Shown: positions 12,501-23,136, numbered from the stretch's first letter. The stretch is DNA of 64,000 nt from Brachionus plicatilis (GCA_010279815.1 QEOQ01000274.1:172674-236673), one strand, 5' to 3'. Translations and numbers: made by a program. The notes: generated by a model from the letters alone, not told the origin.

Positions 12501-14126
12501 AGAGAAGAGCAAAGGTCTAGAGCCTAGTGGTTTAGCACATGAGGACAGATAGCATTGAATTGGGATGTACTTGATTCAATTACTTAAAATAGTGAGATTG
12601 GTTTACATTAACAAAGGCTATATCTAAACTGGCAACGATAGTGTAGACTCATAAACTGCACTCCACACACACAGCAACTACCATTACTACCTCTTCTTCT
12701 AAATTCAATTTCATATAAAGCAATCATTGAGATTAAATTAAATTGAATTTCTTCTTTATTTCTTCTTTTTTTTTTCATTTTTTTTTCTACTTCCTTTTCT
12801 TTTTCTTTCTTATTTTTTTAAAAAACATAAAAAGTATATTTTTTAAATTACGAACGCATATAATAATAATATATATATATTTATTTTGGGACAGTTCACA
12901 TGAGCTTGGCAAAGTAGCGAAAGCTCGAGCCATTATTTATATATTTATTTAAATAAAGACGTTTATCATCATTTTTTCCTGAACTATCAAATATTTTAAC
13001 ATGTCTAAACTCTAATTTTTGATATTCTTTTAATTCATTTGTCCATTTTTTTTTATTTTATTTTTATCTTTGTTAAGACCCAAGTCTTGACATGTCTTAC
13101 TTATTATTTAATCTTGAATTAACTACAGCTGAAGCACATGTTCTAACTATTATATAAACCACTAACTACTTGTTATAATTTCGGATTCCATTTAATAAAC
13201 TATTAAATAAATTAAATTGTTTTGTTTATTTCTTGGCTTAAATCCCTAAAGTTCAAATTCAAGACTTTACATCTTATTTAACTTTATTTTATTTTTTTTT
13301 ATTCTGAAGGAGCATTAGCTCGGTACAGACAAACAAATAAATAAATACTTATTTTTATTTTTATGCAAAACTTTAATTTTTAATTTTATATTTTAATTCT
13401 CCTTATGCAGGTCAATTTGAATTTAAAAAATAAAGCGTTGGAACATTAATATTACAGAACCAGGTCTGCAGGCATGTTGGAATGGAGATTAGCCATTTTA
13501 ATGTTTACATTGGTGCCCTTAGGCCCATCTATTTGATCATCTTCTCGTAAGACGTATTGTATTTAATTTAAAAGCTCATGGTTTAGTTAATTAACTTTCC
13601 AGTGATATCGACAAAGATGTCGCCATATAACAGTCTTTTCTTTCAGCTAAATTTTAATAAGATTCTGATTTTTTCTTTTTAAAGTAAAAGTGATTGAGCA
13701 AATATTTAAAAAAATAAATAAATAAAAATAAGACATAAATTTGAATGACTTTGACTTAAACTTGTGACTTCTGAACAAGTCTGATCAGTACTTACATGAC
13801 GCTATATCAGCACAGTTTCCGGCACATGTGTCGCACTTGGCATCGCTTTGTTCCTTCTTTTTCTTGGGTCTGGCTTTGGCGAGCTTTTTTCCCTGTTCTG
13901 TTCGACATTCGTCCGGACTGGGCCTAGTCTCATGAATGCCGCTGGACTTGTTGAACATGTCCAAATGAGGATACATGGCTTGGTAGAGTGCGCTGTGCAA
14001 CAGGCTGCTTGTGGGCGCCGATTCGGCGGCCGTGGGCGAACACGACGAGACCGACGATGCCGAAGATGATGCCGAAGAATTGGCCGCATTTTTGAAGTTG
14101 AGAATATCGTCTATTTTGAACGACAT
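6591..14126 (-). CDS. BARX: BARX-type homeobox transcription factor (two exons)
   Basis: I join exon 1 (14126-13796, ending ...TCAT|GTAAGT) to exon 2 (7174-6591, after ...TCCATAG). Both phases fit (331 + 584 nt), giving 304 residues. The start is the only ATG of exon 1. Near the N-terminus, FKIDDIL matches the eh1 Groucho-binding motif. The homeodomain is at about residues 148-207 and contains [17 protein letters not shown] and [16 protein letters not shown]. Right after it comes [13 protein letters not shown], a basic tail I associate with BARX1/2 rather than with BarH or Msx. The C-terminus is acidic. The protein should be a nuclear, sequence-specific DNA-binding regulator. The 6.6-kb intron (13795-7175) is about 100 times the usual intron length here and is packed with transposon relics. 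It may also hold regulatory DNA. An extra small exon inside it cannot be excluded. Confidence 0.9.
7328..7609 (-). pseudogene. Fragment resembling a transposon-borne C48/Ulp1-like cysteine protease
   Basis: The 93-residue frame contains [19 protein letters not shown] followed after 10 residues by NWYIFNSLN. The spacing of His-Trp and a later [DN]-S-L resembles the catalytic His and Asp region of C48-type proteases seen in invertebrate transposons (a pattern like NHWV...VYDSL). The expected Asp is Asn here, and the Cys region is absent, so any enzyme would be inactive. The first codon is inside the domain, so this is a 5'-truncated piece. The family assignment is a guess from motif spacing. 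Confidence 0.35.
7760..8395 (+). mobile_element. Merlin-like transposon relic with GGTCAC repeat arrays
   Basis: The left end (GGTCTTGCCTGTTATGTGACC, from 7760) resembles the terminus of the better-preserved element at 46558. At least four TGGTCACxTAAAT-like repeats lie in the left 150 bp and three in the right 65 bp (8333-8395), on both orientations. The right terminus is missing. Between the arrays lie two overlapping frames that together read as the zinc-ribbon start of a Merlin/ISXO2-like transposase. Confidence 0.55.
8089..8300 (+). pseudogene. Merlin-like transposase N-terminal zinc ribbon, frameshifted
   Basis: The first frame (8089-8202, 37 residues) ends with [20 protein letters not shown]. 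It stops at a TGA that overlaps the ATG of a second frame (from 8199), which continues with [11 protein letters not shown]. The order LGL...C-x4-C...W-R-C-x2-C matches the N-terminal zinc ribbon I know from Merlin/IS1016-type transposases. A one-base frame change separates the halves, and the catalytic domain is absent. The C-x4-C part is shared with remnants at 46970 and 29458. Confidence 0.5.
8873..8940 (+). repeat. LINE 3'-UTR-like repeat (copy shared with 32504)
   Basis: The block starting GACTCGATAAAATAC and running through TTGTATGTT(G)AA is repeated at 32504-32572, where it follows a reverse-transcriptase fragment. It is therefore likely the 3' end of that LINE family. Confidence 0.5.
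9242..9282 (+). repeat. LINE 3'-end hairpin with AAATA tail
   Basis: AGGAGATTTAGCTCGG can form a small hairpin (GAG/CTC) and is followed by ACAAATAAAACAAATAAATAA. It belongs to a set of similar tails at 10548, 13313 and 16149 on the same strand. Confidence 0.55.
9371..9696. mobile_element. Foldback MITE with 9-bp target duplication
   Basis: The left arm (from 9371, GGCATCGTGAAATTTCATAC...) and right arm (to 9696) are complementary over about 110 bp around a central spacer. The element is flanked by AAAAACTCT on both sides (9362-9370 and 9697-9705). A 9-bp duplication fits a Mutator-like mobiliser, but no coding sequence remains to confirm it. The arms also include internal complementary GCAGAAGTCTGCAAAATCTG blocks. 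Confidence 0.75.
10138..10605 (+). pseudogene. LINE relic: reverse-transcriptase C-terminus and 3' end
   Basis: Frames around 10141 read [12 protein letters not shown], like the LQELQVIQNT segment of the LINE at 56 kb. They are followed by the 75-residue frame 10190-10417 with [12 protein letters not shown], a pattern typical of the region after the polymerase domain in CR1/Jockey-type ORF2. The 3' UTR ends with the hairpin CTGAAGGAGCTTGGCTCG at 10548-10565 and an A-rich, AATAAG-like tail. The copy is 5'-truncated and has a frame break. Confidence 0.55.
11274..11580 (+). pseudogene. LINE relic: short C-terminal ORF and variant 3' hairpin
   Basis: An ATG frame at about 11272-11430 ends [15 protein letters not shown]. 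After about 80 bp comes TCTGAACGGAGAGTTATCTTTC and then AAATAAATAAATAC. The hairpin (GAGA/TCTT) is a variant of the tail on the neighbouring copies. It is a 5'-truncated insertion. Confidence 0.4.
11768..12247. mobile_element. MITE family with ATGGGTGAGGTAGAA ends (copy 1)
   Basis: The left end is AATGGGTGAGGTAGAAAAAC, and the right end (TTCACTCTACTTGTCTCAT) is a diverged complement. Internal sequence, including CTAATTTTTCACGTATTT-like segments and a GTGAAAAAGTTAATTCGTC block, is shared with the copy at 23532-24066. It has no ORF and lies inside the BARX intron. Confidence 0.55.
13313..13348 (+). repeat. LINE 3'-end hairpin with AAATA tail
   Basis: CTGAAGGAGCATTAGCTCGG contains the perfect stem GAGC/GCTC around ATTA. 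ACAGACAAACAAATAAATAAATAC follows. It has the same architecture as the tails at 9242, 10548 and 16149. Confidence 0.6.
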
Positions 14127-15530
14127 GGTGTTTTGTTCTCTTTTAATTTCTATCTGTGTCTATCGAACTATTTTATAGCTTCTTGAAAAAAATAAATTTA
14201 GATTAATTTACAACTAATTGAATTCCAACAACACTTGAAAGTTATTTGAGCAAAAAATAAAATTCCAGCAGACCACTGCTACTCATGGTCGAAGAAGAAA
14301 AGAATTTTTCTCTTTCTGAAAAAAAAAGAGAGAAAAAGACTTGTTGTTTTTTTTAAATGGGCAAAAAAGTTAACGTGACGCCACGAGGCGTGCAAACGAT
14401 GTGGCTCATCATCAACTTTTCTAATTATATTGTCCACTCGACAGGATAAGCCAGTTTGTTTAAGTTTAAGAGTGAAGTGTTCGATAATATCGATTTAATT
14501 AGAAAAAGATTAAGAAAATAAACACGAGTCAAGATACTTATGGGCCGAGAGTGATGGAATAGTGGACCAGTGGGCGGTCGGCCAGTGTTGCCACTGATTA
14601 GAAAAATAAGATAAATATTTAGAGGCTGAAAAGTGTGGCAATTTGGATCTATAAGCATTATTTGTATGGCAGCGCTAAATGTCAAAAAAACAATTTCTGC
14701 AAATTAATCAAGCCTTGGAGTGGATGAAATCGGGCGCGCTTCTATCCAATATTCATCAACATCCATTCTACTTGTTAGATATTTTCTCTTAATTAATTAA
14801 GCAAGTTAAATTGTTAGATCTGGATCTCTATTTATTTTCAGAAATACTAAGCATCAAATTAATCGAGTCGAAATCGAATCAGCACTTTTCTATTTCATTT
14901 TTTATTTATTTGTTGATTGGATACAAATTCAAATAGATCGATAGATTTGATAATTATAATTGGAGATTACTGCTATCTATCTAGTCTAAATATGCAGTTC
15001 ATACAACAAGATGCTTTTTGTAATAGCTTTTTTTTGTTCAGTAGATTTTTCTAATGGATTTAATTTAAATAGCAGAATTTTTAAGCATTTTTGTTGCAAA
15101 TTGAACTTTTTAATTAGCTCATTTTTTTCATAATAAAAAATTGATTTTTTTGCCTTCAAAAATAAAGTAACCTTGATTAAATTCACTTTGATAAAACTTT
15201 GAGAAAAATGCTTTATTGAAAAAAATTAAAAGAAAAATTTTGATTACAAAATTGTTTAGATTGTAATAAAAAACTTGAAAAAGATGTTGTATAATTATTG
15301 AAGAAAATCCACCCATCTCGTCCATTTTATTTTTATCTACTAATATCTAATTTTTTGCATAATTTAAGATTATTAAAAACAAAAAATAATTCGCATTACT
15401 ATTTATGTCAGTAAAAAATTCTTAAGATCTTATCTATGATTTTTGCTTTTTTTTCTGATTCTCATGTTATTCAACTCCATTTATTTCTTAACTAAACAGT
15501 TCTTTAATTATTATTTGTGTCTCTCATCCT
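14127..15530. other. BARX upstream region, no gene seen
   Basis: This is the 5' flank of BARX. It has blocks that are less AT-biased than the rest (14270-14430 and 14540-14760), as expected of a promoter or enhancer, but I see no specific site I would name. The 60-90-codon frames here are low-complexity. Confidence 0.4.
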
Positions 15531-16062
15531 GGCATCTTGAAGTTGATGATCAATTCAAAATATCATTTCAATTCAAAAAGTTTATCCTTAGATATTAAAC
15601 TAAATCTTTGATTTAATTTAAATAATTTTAATGTAACATGATTTACATGCAATGTAGATTTAGAAAATAAGAAAAAATTGAAAAAACATTTTTTCAGTCC
15701 ATTGATAATCGATTTTAATATTTAAATGTATTAACTGATTTTTTGTAGAGTTTATTTGAGATTTTTTATTTCAAAAGTATTTGTGCTAGCATTCACAATT
15801 AAATTTTAAAAAAAAATTCAAAATTAGTAATAAAATAAAAATAAAACTTTAAAAAAAATAAGTTAACTAAATTGAAAATCGATTTTATTATTGGACTGAA
15901 AAAATGTTTTTTCAATTTTTTCTTATTTTCTAAATCTACATTGCATGTAAATCATGTTACATTAAAATTATTTAAATTAAATCAAAGATTTAGTTTAATA
16001 TCTAAGGATAAACTTTTTGAATTGAAATGATATTTTGAATTGATCATCAACTTCAAGATGCC
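15531..16062. mobile_element. Long-armed MITE with 8-bp target duplication (GGCA..TTGAAGTT family)
   Basis: Two inverted arms of about 186 bp (15531-15716 and 15875-16062) are almost perfectly complementary. The insertion is flanked by CTCATCCT on both sides (15523-15530 and 16063-16070). The termini GGCATCTTGAAGTTGATGATC relate it to 31538-32083 and 16482-16940. It has no ORF. An 8-bp duplication fits hAT, P or Merlin mobilisers. The GG start favours Merlin-like over hAT, but this is open. Confidence 0.85.
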
Positions 16063-16148
16063 CTCATCCTTTCATTAATAAATGAAAAAAATTTTTTGTT
16101 TCATAATTTTAAAACTGATTAAATATTTTTATTTTATTTATTTTTTTT

Positions 16149-16191
16149 CTGAAGGAGCTTATGCTGGAACAGAAAAACAAATAAAATAAAT
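16149..16191 (+). repeat. LINE 3'-end hairpin with A-rich tail
   Basis: CTGAAGGAGCTTATGCTGGAACAG is followed by AAAAACAAATAAAATAAATA. It is another tail of the GGAG-hairpin LINE set. A different LINE-like end, CACCCGAGTGGTGG followed by an (AAT)n tail, lies at about 16280-16318. Confidence 0.5.
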
Positions 16192-16481
16192 ATTTAGGAA
16201 CCAAAAAACAAAAATAAAACAAAATGAAATTAACTTTTTAAATTTTTTTCTAATTTAATTTTTATTTTTACTTTCATCACCCGAGTGGTGGTTTTCGAAA
16301 TAAATAATAATAATAATTATTGAAGAAATCTTTTTTATTTAATATTTCAGTGAGAAGCTAAATTCAAATAAAAAGCCTATTGCGGATTCAAATTTTTCTA
16401 CAACTATTTCACTTAAAATTTTAACTATTTCTTTTAATCAATATTTTTAAAGAACGCAGGCTGAAAAGAGGGTCTTTTGCC

Positions 16482-16940
16482 GGACAAATTGAAGTTCATG
16501 ATCAATTGTAAATTTCAAACCAAAATTTATAGTTGTTGATTTAAATAAAAAGGTATTTTTTGTAATTTTTTTAATAATAAATTTCTAAAATTTAATAAAC
16601 ATGATTTGTCTGATTAAATTAAAATCTTAATCAATATTTTGAATTTTTGCAATATAAAATTAAACTTTGTATATCAAATATTATAAATTAAATGTCATTT
16701 GATTCATAATTTGGATACCTTAATTTTTGTTTCAAATTTGACCTTAAGGTTTTCAAATAAAGATTTTAGAAAAATTTCTTAAAGATAAATCTGTAAGAAA
16801 AAGATTTTTTTAATTAAAATAATAAACATCTTAAGTTTAATTTTAAAGAAATTAAAAAAAGCTTATTTCATCATTTTTATGACGATTTTAATCAATTAAG
16901 TTTTGATCATTTGATCATGATCATGAATTTCAAGTTGCTC
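16482..16940. mobile_element. Decayed MITE, GGCA..TTGAAGTT family
   Basis: The left end GGACAAATTGAAGTTCATG and the complement of the right end (GAGCAACTTGAAATTCATG) match the family ends. The flanks CTTTTGCC and CTATGCCG are only an approximate duplication, consistent with an older insertion. Confidence 0.55.
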
Positions 16941-18067
16941 CTATGCCGCTCGGGTAAACCTCTGGAGGTTCTCGGCCAAATTAATTTATAATAATAAATT
17001 CTAGAGTCTCTTTATTTTGTGAATTTATTCAGTGTATTATGAACTTCAAAGTTATTGTTTTAAACACAAAAAAATTGATTGTTTTTAGAATTGGATTTTT
17101 ATGAATAAAAAAATAATTTTTGAAATAATCTTTTATTAAATTTAAAAAATTTAGCCGGATTCATAATATTTTAAATTTTACTATTTAAACATTCCAATTT
17201 AAAATAATTTGAATATACTAATTTTTGAATTTTCACCATTATTTATGTAACCATTATTTCTCTGAAAAATTTTCTCTAAAAAATATTCTCTAAAGCATTT
17301 TGACAAAATCAATGTTCCGAAAAAAACATTGTTTTTTCTCTTAGAAAGAGAAAAAATATTAATATTTTAATATCTTTTTAAATTTAACTAATTTTTGAAT
17401 CATCACAATCAGTGCCTTTTGGAAATGTCTTTCTCTACAAAAAATCTCCAATTTTAATGAAAATTTCTATTTTTTTGTAAAATTATTTTTAATAACGGGA
17501 CTAAAAGGTATAGTTATTGTCATCCCAACCTGTCCAGAGGTCACCTAAAATTATTTTAAAAATAAAAAGTCAATCATAATTTTTAAATAATATGTCAATT
17601 TTAATTTTTAAAAAAAAATTATTTTATATTTTGCTTTTTCTATATTATTTACTATTGATATAGTTATTTTGTTACCACTTAAAATAATTTTTTTTTTAAA
17701 AATTTAATTGATTAAATTCTGAATTTGAATTAAAATAAAATTTAAATATTAATTTATATTTTTGATAAATATAAATAATATTACGTATTCATGGGCATTT
17801 TTTAAAAAAATCTTTTTGCCACTGCTACATAATTTTGTTATTGCTATAATAAAATTTATTTTAAAGTTTTATTTGAATTTTTAAAATTAGATAAGAGATA
17901 AGATTTTATAATGTTGACGTCTTTATTTAAAACATACTCTAATTCTATTACATAATCAAAATCGACCTTAACATTTTTTTAAACGTCACCAAACCAAATT
18001 TATACTTAGTTTTTTTTTTATTAATTCATACAATATTATCAAAAAATTACACATCACAAAGTCAGAA
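16941..18067. other. Intergenic, nothing recognised
   Basis: AT-rich sequence. A short GC-richer segment (CTCGGGTAAACCTCTGGAGG, about 16948-16975) resembles a LINE-type tail followed by (AAT)n. I see no gene. Confidence 0.4.
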
Positions 18068-18313
18068 ATGGCAAGCATTATTTTTCTGGTTGTTGTTTTG
18101 ATACCGATATCAATTATAGGCTTTATTGCCTATAAAATTTTTGAAATGGAACGAAGCAAAAAAGAAAAAAAAGTGACCAAAAAGAACAAGCTCAAAAAAT
18201 TAGCTACGAAAGTCTCAAAGCAAGAGTTGAATGAGCCATCAAAAAAAAATCAGCATGAAGAAGTACCATCTTCGAACGACGAAGCACAATTGCTAGATAA
18301 AAAAACAGAGTAG
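18068..18313 (+). CDS. Small single-pass membrane protein, unknown
   Basis: The 81-residue protein has an N-terminal hydrophobic segment (residues 3-23, IIFLVVVLIPISIIGFIAYK) with no obvious cleavage site. A strongly basic stretch follows (about 29-48, KSKKEKKVTKKNKLKK-like), then an acidic, polar tail. This layout suggests a signal-anchor protein with a cytosolic basic tail. A poly(A) signal AATAAA follows about 20 bp after the stop (at about 18334). I do not recognise the family. Composition and the signal position make it a plausible real single-exon gene. Confidence 0.55.
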   Translation: MASIIFLVVVLIPISIIGFIAYKIFEMERSKKEKKVTKKNKLKKLATKVSKQELNEPSKKNQHEEVPSSNDEAQLLDKKTE

Positions 18314-21300
18314 ATTTAGATGATTTTTTTTCAATAAAATTTACAAGTATTTAATCTAAATTTTAATGGTAAAAAACTTGAGTGGAAAAAATCGATCAAT
18401 ATTAATAAGTTTATTAAGAACTCTGATTGGATTGGAATTTTTTTCTCTTTTCTTAGTATTTAAAAATTAAGTATGGAAGAAAAATTAAAAAAAATACAAA
18501 ATTAAATAAAAAACACAGTTTATTTAGAAGAAAGACCTCAAAATTTAATAAATTTTTTTTTAAAGTTACGCCTTCTTTAAACCAAAGAAAGATCCAGTAT
18601 CTATTTCATTATTTTTAATATCAAAGATTATCTCTATAAAAATAACTTTAAATGATGTTTTTGTTATTTTTATATTACTGATTTTAGAAAGATAATTTCT
18701 AGTTCGTATCCGGTAAAGTAATTAGATTTGTATAAATAAAACTAATTGCTATTATTATTAATAAGCTTACTAAATAACATTAATATATAGCAATGTTTTG
18801 ATAGTACGACTTTATAATTATTCAGAATTAACATTTGGAAAATAAAGTTATTTAAAAATGAAAATCAATTACCGAATAATTGAATTTAGAAGAGGAGAAC
18901 AAAAAATTTATGTAACTTTTAGGAATTTATGAGTCTATTTCCAGATTTATACGAACAAAAAACTACAATAATGGCCATTTATAATTATGACGATCTTTGG
19001 CGGCATTGTGTGTTTTGGAACAAATAATAAAATATAAAATTTAAAAACTTTTATTTTCAAAATTTTTAGCATTTTTTGTGACAATTTTATTTTTAATAAA
19101 TTTCTTTTTTATTTATTTTATTATTTGAAATGTATTTTAGGAGAGATACCTCCCAAGGCTAATTCAAGCTTCGAAAAAACCTCTTTTTTAATTTTTTTTT
19201 AACCAAGAAATTTTTAAATAAAAAAAGAATATTAAAAATATTTAAAAAAAAAATTTTAATCTTTTAAAATTGAATTTAAAAGAGTTATTAGTAATAAAAC
19301 ATTTAACTTTAATAAGCGTCAATTGTTTTATCTATTTAAATTAGAGAATAATATTTAAGTTTTTAATTTATTAAGATAAATATCAATCATTATTTGAAAT
19401 CAAAATTTTTTTGAATTTGTTTAACCGTAATTTATTTTAATTAAAAATCTAATTTGTTAGAGTCTTTGTAAAGCTTAAAAAAAGTTTTTCTTCACATTAA
19501 ATCATCAATCTTTATGTTGATTTGAAATTTTTTAATGAAAATGGATTTTAAGCGTAACTTACAATACTCACCATTTAAATAAAATAAAACTAATTTCAAA
19601 TCAGCACTTGGACAAGTTCTTTCTTTTGAAATAGACTTAGATCGAGGCGAATTGATCTTTGATCAAATAAAAAATACGGCTGAATATAAAGAAATTTTTC
19701 GAAACAAAAAAAATTTTTCATAGTTTTTTTTTCATTCATTTATTGAAAATTATTGAAATGTAAAGATATAGTCAACAAAATTTACTTTTATTTGTTGTAA
19801 TACAAAAAAATTCATTTTTAAATAATTCTAGATTAATTATTTGAAATAGAAGAGATTTGAAATGACAAAGAATAATTCTGATCTGTTGGTACTTCTAGTG
19901 TTAATTAAAATAAATAAATAAATAAAAACAAAATACAAAAGTTTTTAATAACTATCTTGAAAAAACAAAGTAAATTTAATAGATGCGAATAAAATAATTA
20001 ATTGGTGGCAAATCTTCAAAACTAGTACACCTGTAATTAATATCCGAATCAACAAATAATAATCTAAAAACTAAAAAAAAAAGATCAGACATATAATATG
20101 AGCTTAATGGCTATTTTTAAAAGACTAATTTTTTTTTTTAAATTTAATATGAATTAATATTTTTAATAAATAATTTTCTCAAAAATTTTAATTAATTTAT
20201 TACATTTTATAGTGACAAGAAGGTCAAAAAGAAAGATAAAACTATTCGATTAAACTCCTTGGAAAGGGTTATACTAAAACACTGTTCCACAAATTTTGAT
20301 AATATCTTCACCCCAACTTATTTTACAAATCAAGATTATTTTTTTAAAGTCATATGTTCTGTAAATTGTAGCAACTGATACATCCTTTGTACCACCAATA
20401 AACTGATTCTGCTAAATTCTGCAAAAACATGTTTTGATTCTTCAATTAAGCTTTGGTATTATTTTGTTTTTGTTTTTTGTACCAGATTTCACAATGCCAT
20501 AAAATTAGTGAAACAAGTCCAAAAAAAAGAGCAAAGAAAAAACTTCCACCTGATTAAAATGGAAAAATCATCAGACGGAATAAAATTAAGCATTTTTTGT
20601 TCATTATTCAAAAATTTAAATCCAATACAGCATCTTATTCAATTTATTTCTTTATTAACTTTTAAAAATTTTACATTTAATTTCTGCTAGGTAGATTATT
20701 TTAAACTTAAATTTAAAAAGAACAAATTAAAATTTTGCGTTTAATCTCACAAAAAATGCCCTTAGAGTTAGGTTCGAAAATAACCCTAAAATTTTTTTAA
20801 TTTTTTATTTTTTTTAAATTTTTTTGTTAAAGTAAAAGCTATATTTAGGCTTTAATTTAATTTAATTTTAATTTTTATAACATAGAAACTATGTAATTAA
20901 CTCTAAAATAAAAAAAGGTTGGATTTGAGCTTTACTATTAGAGTCGTTAACCCGAGCTTATGGTTAGTAAAAATGAAATTAACCTAAATATAATTAGGTG
21001 AAATTTTTTATCTTTTTTTTGCTATCTGTTTCCTTTTTTTTAACAAGTTCTTTCAAAGATTTACTATTCTTCCAAGACAAATACTAGAAAAATTTTTTAA
21101 AATGTCGTGAAATTCTCTACAAGAATAATAGCGATGAGTTGGGAGTCACTGTAGGGCGATCAGGTTTCAATAGAGTAAATTTTCAAAATGAAACTTTGAA
21201 ATTTTTGATTTGGAAAATAAATGGGGATCAGTGTTTCAGTACGACCCTGAGGAAACCCTAAATTATTTGATAAAGTTAAAATTGGTAAACAGGTTAAAAG

Positions 21301-21407
21301 TCCTCATTAGTTTGATGCAGTTAATTTTTAAAGATTCTTTCGATGGATTAAATGTTCAAATTTTAATTTTAAACAGGAAAAAATTCAATTCTAGTGTAAT
21401 AAACCTA
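18314..21407. other. AT-rich intergenic stretch with possible micro-ORFs
   Basis: I see no secure gene. Two short frames stand out by codon composition. One is 32 residues from an ATG at about 18928 (MSLFPDLYEQKTTIMAIYNY...). The other is about 43 residues at about 19593-19722 (LGQVLSFEIDLDRGELIFDQ) after an acceptor-like TTTCAAATCAG. Neither has a partner exon I can find. The frames at 20508 and 21210 look like decayed repeat sequence. Confidence 0.3.
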
Positions 21408-22560
21408 CTTATTCGGCACTAAGCGCTTTATACTCGGAATATTTAAAATAAATTCTTCTAAGTAAAAATTTTATTTTATTAAGTTTTTTTGGCCACTTCT
21501 AGCCTAAAGAAAAATACAATATATAAAGAAAAAAATAGGAAAAAGAATAACAAAAATAATAATATAAGTAAAAACTGAAAAAACTAAAACATGTTTATAC
21601 AAATTCAAAATTTTTTTATTAACTTATCAATTTGCTCGGCCCAATCTTTGTTCTCCTGCACCTTCTTACGCAGTTGTTCATTTTCCTTTCTCAGCATTAA
21701 AATCTCCTCATTTGATTCCTCCAGCTCATTTTCCATTTTTAGCTTGTCGCTTTTGAGAGACTTAACTTGGTCGGAAAATTCATCTCTTTTTTGTTGTTTT
21801 TCTAAAAATTCTTTTTGTTTGTTTAAATACTTTTCTTCTTCTTTTTGTTCTTCTCTCCAATTTTCAAAAGTATGAATCACATCAATTCTTCTTGTTATAT
21901 TTGCCATTAAATTTGCAAAGTTTCTAGTTGATAAACCATCACCTAAAACTTCATTGAAACTATATGCTGCAGTATTCTTCTTGTCACATAAAGGCAATAA
22001 TTCTCTTTTTCTACTAAAACCAGGTGGAAATGTTTTGTATTGATGACATAGACAAAGAAATTTATACCATTTCTCTGAATCCATTTCATTCCAATTAATT
22101 TCTTTGTAAATTATTTTAAAATCAAAATTTTTGAGCTCTTCATTAACAAATTTTGCAACTTCTGTGAAATCAAACTTTTTTTCTTGAAGTTGTTTGATTT
22201 TATTTTCATCAACAAGAGAGTTTTTTTCTGATATGTTTGTTTCAATATTCTGTTCAGCATTCTCAACTTTTGTTGGTGTAGTTGCTTTAATATTACTTTT
22301 TGTAGGTATATTAGCCATGTTGTTTTAAGATTATCTAATAAAACTTAATTCAATTCTTTTCTCTATTACTTTATTAGATAAATAAATTTTCTTATTCTGT
22401 TTCACTGGGACTTTATACTTATTTAAGTAAAAATTGAAAAAACTAAAACATGTTCTACAATTTCAACATGCTTCTATATAATTAAACAAACATGCATATG
22501 TAATATTTTAAATCAAAATAAACTGCTCTTTAAGTGAGAAGATGATGTAGTTATTTAGAG
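21408..22560. mobile_element. Repeat family carrying a coiled-coil gene (long copy)
   Basis: The 5' part (from TATTCGGCACTAAGCGCTTT) and the 3' part (through CTTTAAGTGAGAAGATGATG) both recur, without the gene between them, at 49015-49240. An approximately 40-bp direct repeat flanks the gene (21569-21610 and 22427-22468, both containing GAAAAAACTAAAACATGTT). I find no inverted termini or target duplication, so the class is unknown. Confidence 0.55.
21605..22318 (-). CDS. Coiled-coil protein of a repeated element, unknown function
   Basis: The intact 237-residue frame has a polar N-terminus (about 1-50). A possible globular part (about 60-150) contains NWNEMDSEKWYKFLCLCHQY and LGDGLSTRNFANLMANITRR. 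A long charged coiled coil (about 150-235) contains many EKQ/EEN heptads, such as ENELEESNEEILMLRKENEQ. I do not recognise it. ORF1-like proteins of retroelements often have such a layout, but no reverse transcriptase is adjacent. The frame is undamaged and sits inside a repeat with an internally deleted sister copy at 49 kb, so it is more likely a mobile-element gene than a host gene. Confidence 0.6.
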   Translation of the reverse strand: MANIPTKSNIKATTPTKVENAEQNIETNISEKNSLVDENKIKQLQEKKFDFTEVAKFVNEELKNFDFKIIYKEINWNEMDSEKWYKFLCLCHQYKTFPPGFSRKRELLPLCDKKNTAAYSFNEVLGDGLSTRNFANLMANITRRIDVIHTFENWREEQKEEEKYLNKQKEFLEKQQKRDEFSDQVKSLKSDKLKMENELEESNEEILMLRKENEQLRKKVQENKDWAEQIDKLIKKF

Positions 22561-22584
22561 AACTACAACACTAGCAAAGGATGA

Positions 22585-22667
22585 ATTGAATGGATTAATT
22601 TTAAAGTCCGGACTTGGACTTTTTTTTAATGACTTGGACTTTTTTTTGGGACTTTTAAACAACTCTG
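22585..22667. mobile_element. Right end of CAGAGTTG hAT MITE (truncated)
   Basis: Repeated GGACTTGGACTTTTTTTT and the terminal GGGACTTTTAAACAACTCTG match the family's right end. The left end is missing. Confidence 0.65.
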
Positions 22668-23007
22668 GATCTAAACCCTTCGTCAATGATTGAAATCCTT
22701 GTATTAACGCCCTGTAAAAACCCGAAGTTCCGAGTCTTGTACGTCGAACTTATGTTTATTTTTTTTAACATGAAAGAATAATTATAATGTCAATAAATAA
22801 TAATAAGGATATTTAGTTCGAATGCAAAAAAATTTTAATAAAATACCCCAAGTATCAAAATTTGAGTCTTTTGTGTGGTAATTTATCAAATAAATTTCAA
22901 TACATTTTTAAAACAAACTCTTTATTCCAAACAAAAGGCTTTTGTTAATATTTTGAATAAAACTAAAAATTCCTAATTAAATTGTTTTTTTAGCTTAATG
23001 AGGTACA

Positions 23008-23136
23008 ATGAAGTCTGCTAAACTTTACATTAATTTATTAATCACTCAAGTTAAGAATCCTGATCGGTTCGAAAGAATTATTTACGGTAAAAACTTACAC
23101 AATAAAAAATTGATGAAATTATCACACATTATGTGA
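23008..23136 (+). CDS. Possible short ORF or first exon, unknown
   Basis: The 42-residue frame starts MKSAKLYINLLITQVKNPDR. A donor-like G|GTAAAA at 23086/23087 could end a first exon of 26 codons (ending FERIIYG). The codon composition of the first 80 bp is less AT-biased than the flanks. I cannot find the next exon, so this is listed only as a candidate. Confidence 0.2.
   Translation: MKSAKLYINLLITQVKNPDRFERIIYGKNLHNKKLMKLSHIM

Noticed and set aside
12743..12952. Phe-rich open frame
   Set aside because: It is a low-complexity T-rich sequence read as Phe, with no coding signals.
13802..14089. Arg/Pro-rich frames overlapping BARX exon 1
   Set aside because: These are alternative-frame readings of the Ser/Ala-rich exon 1, which has a good donor and the eh1 motif.
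21591..21875. Ser/Phe-rich plus-strand frame
   Set aside because: It is antisense to the coiled-coil gene at 21605-22318.
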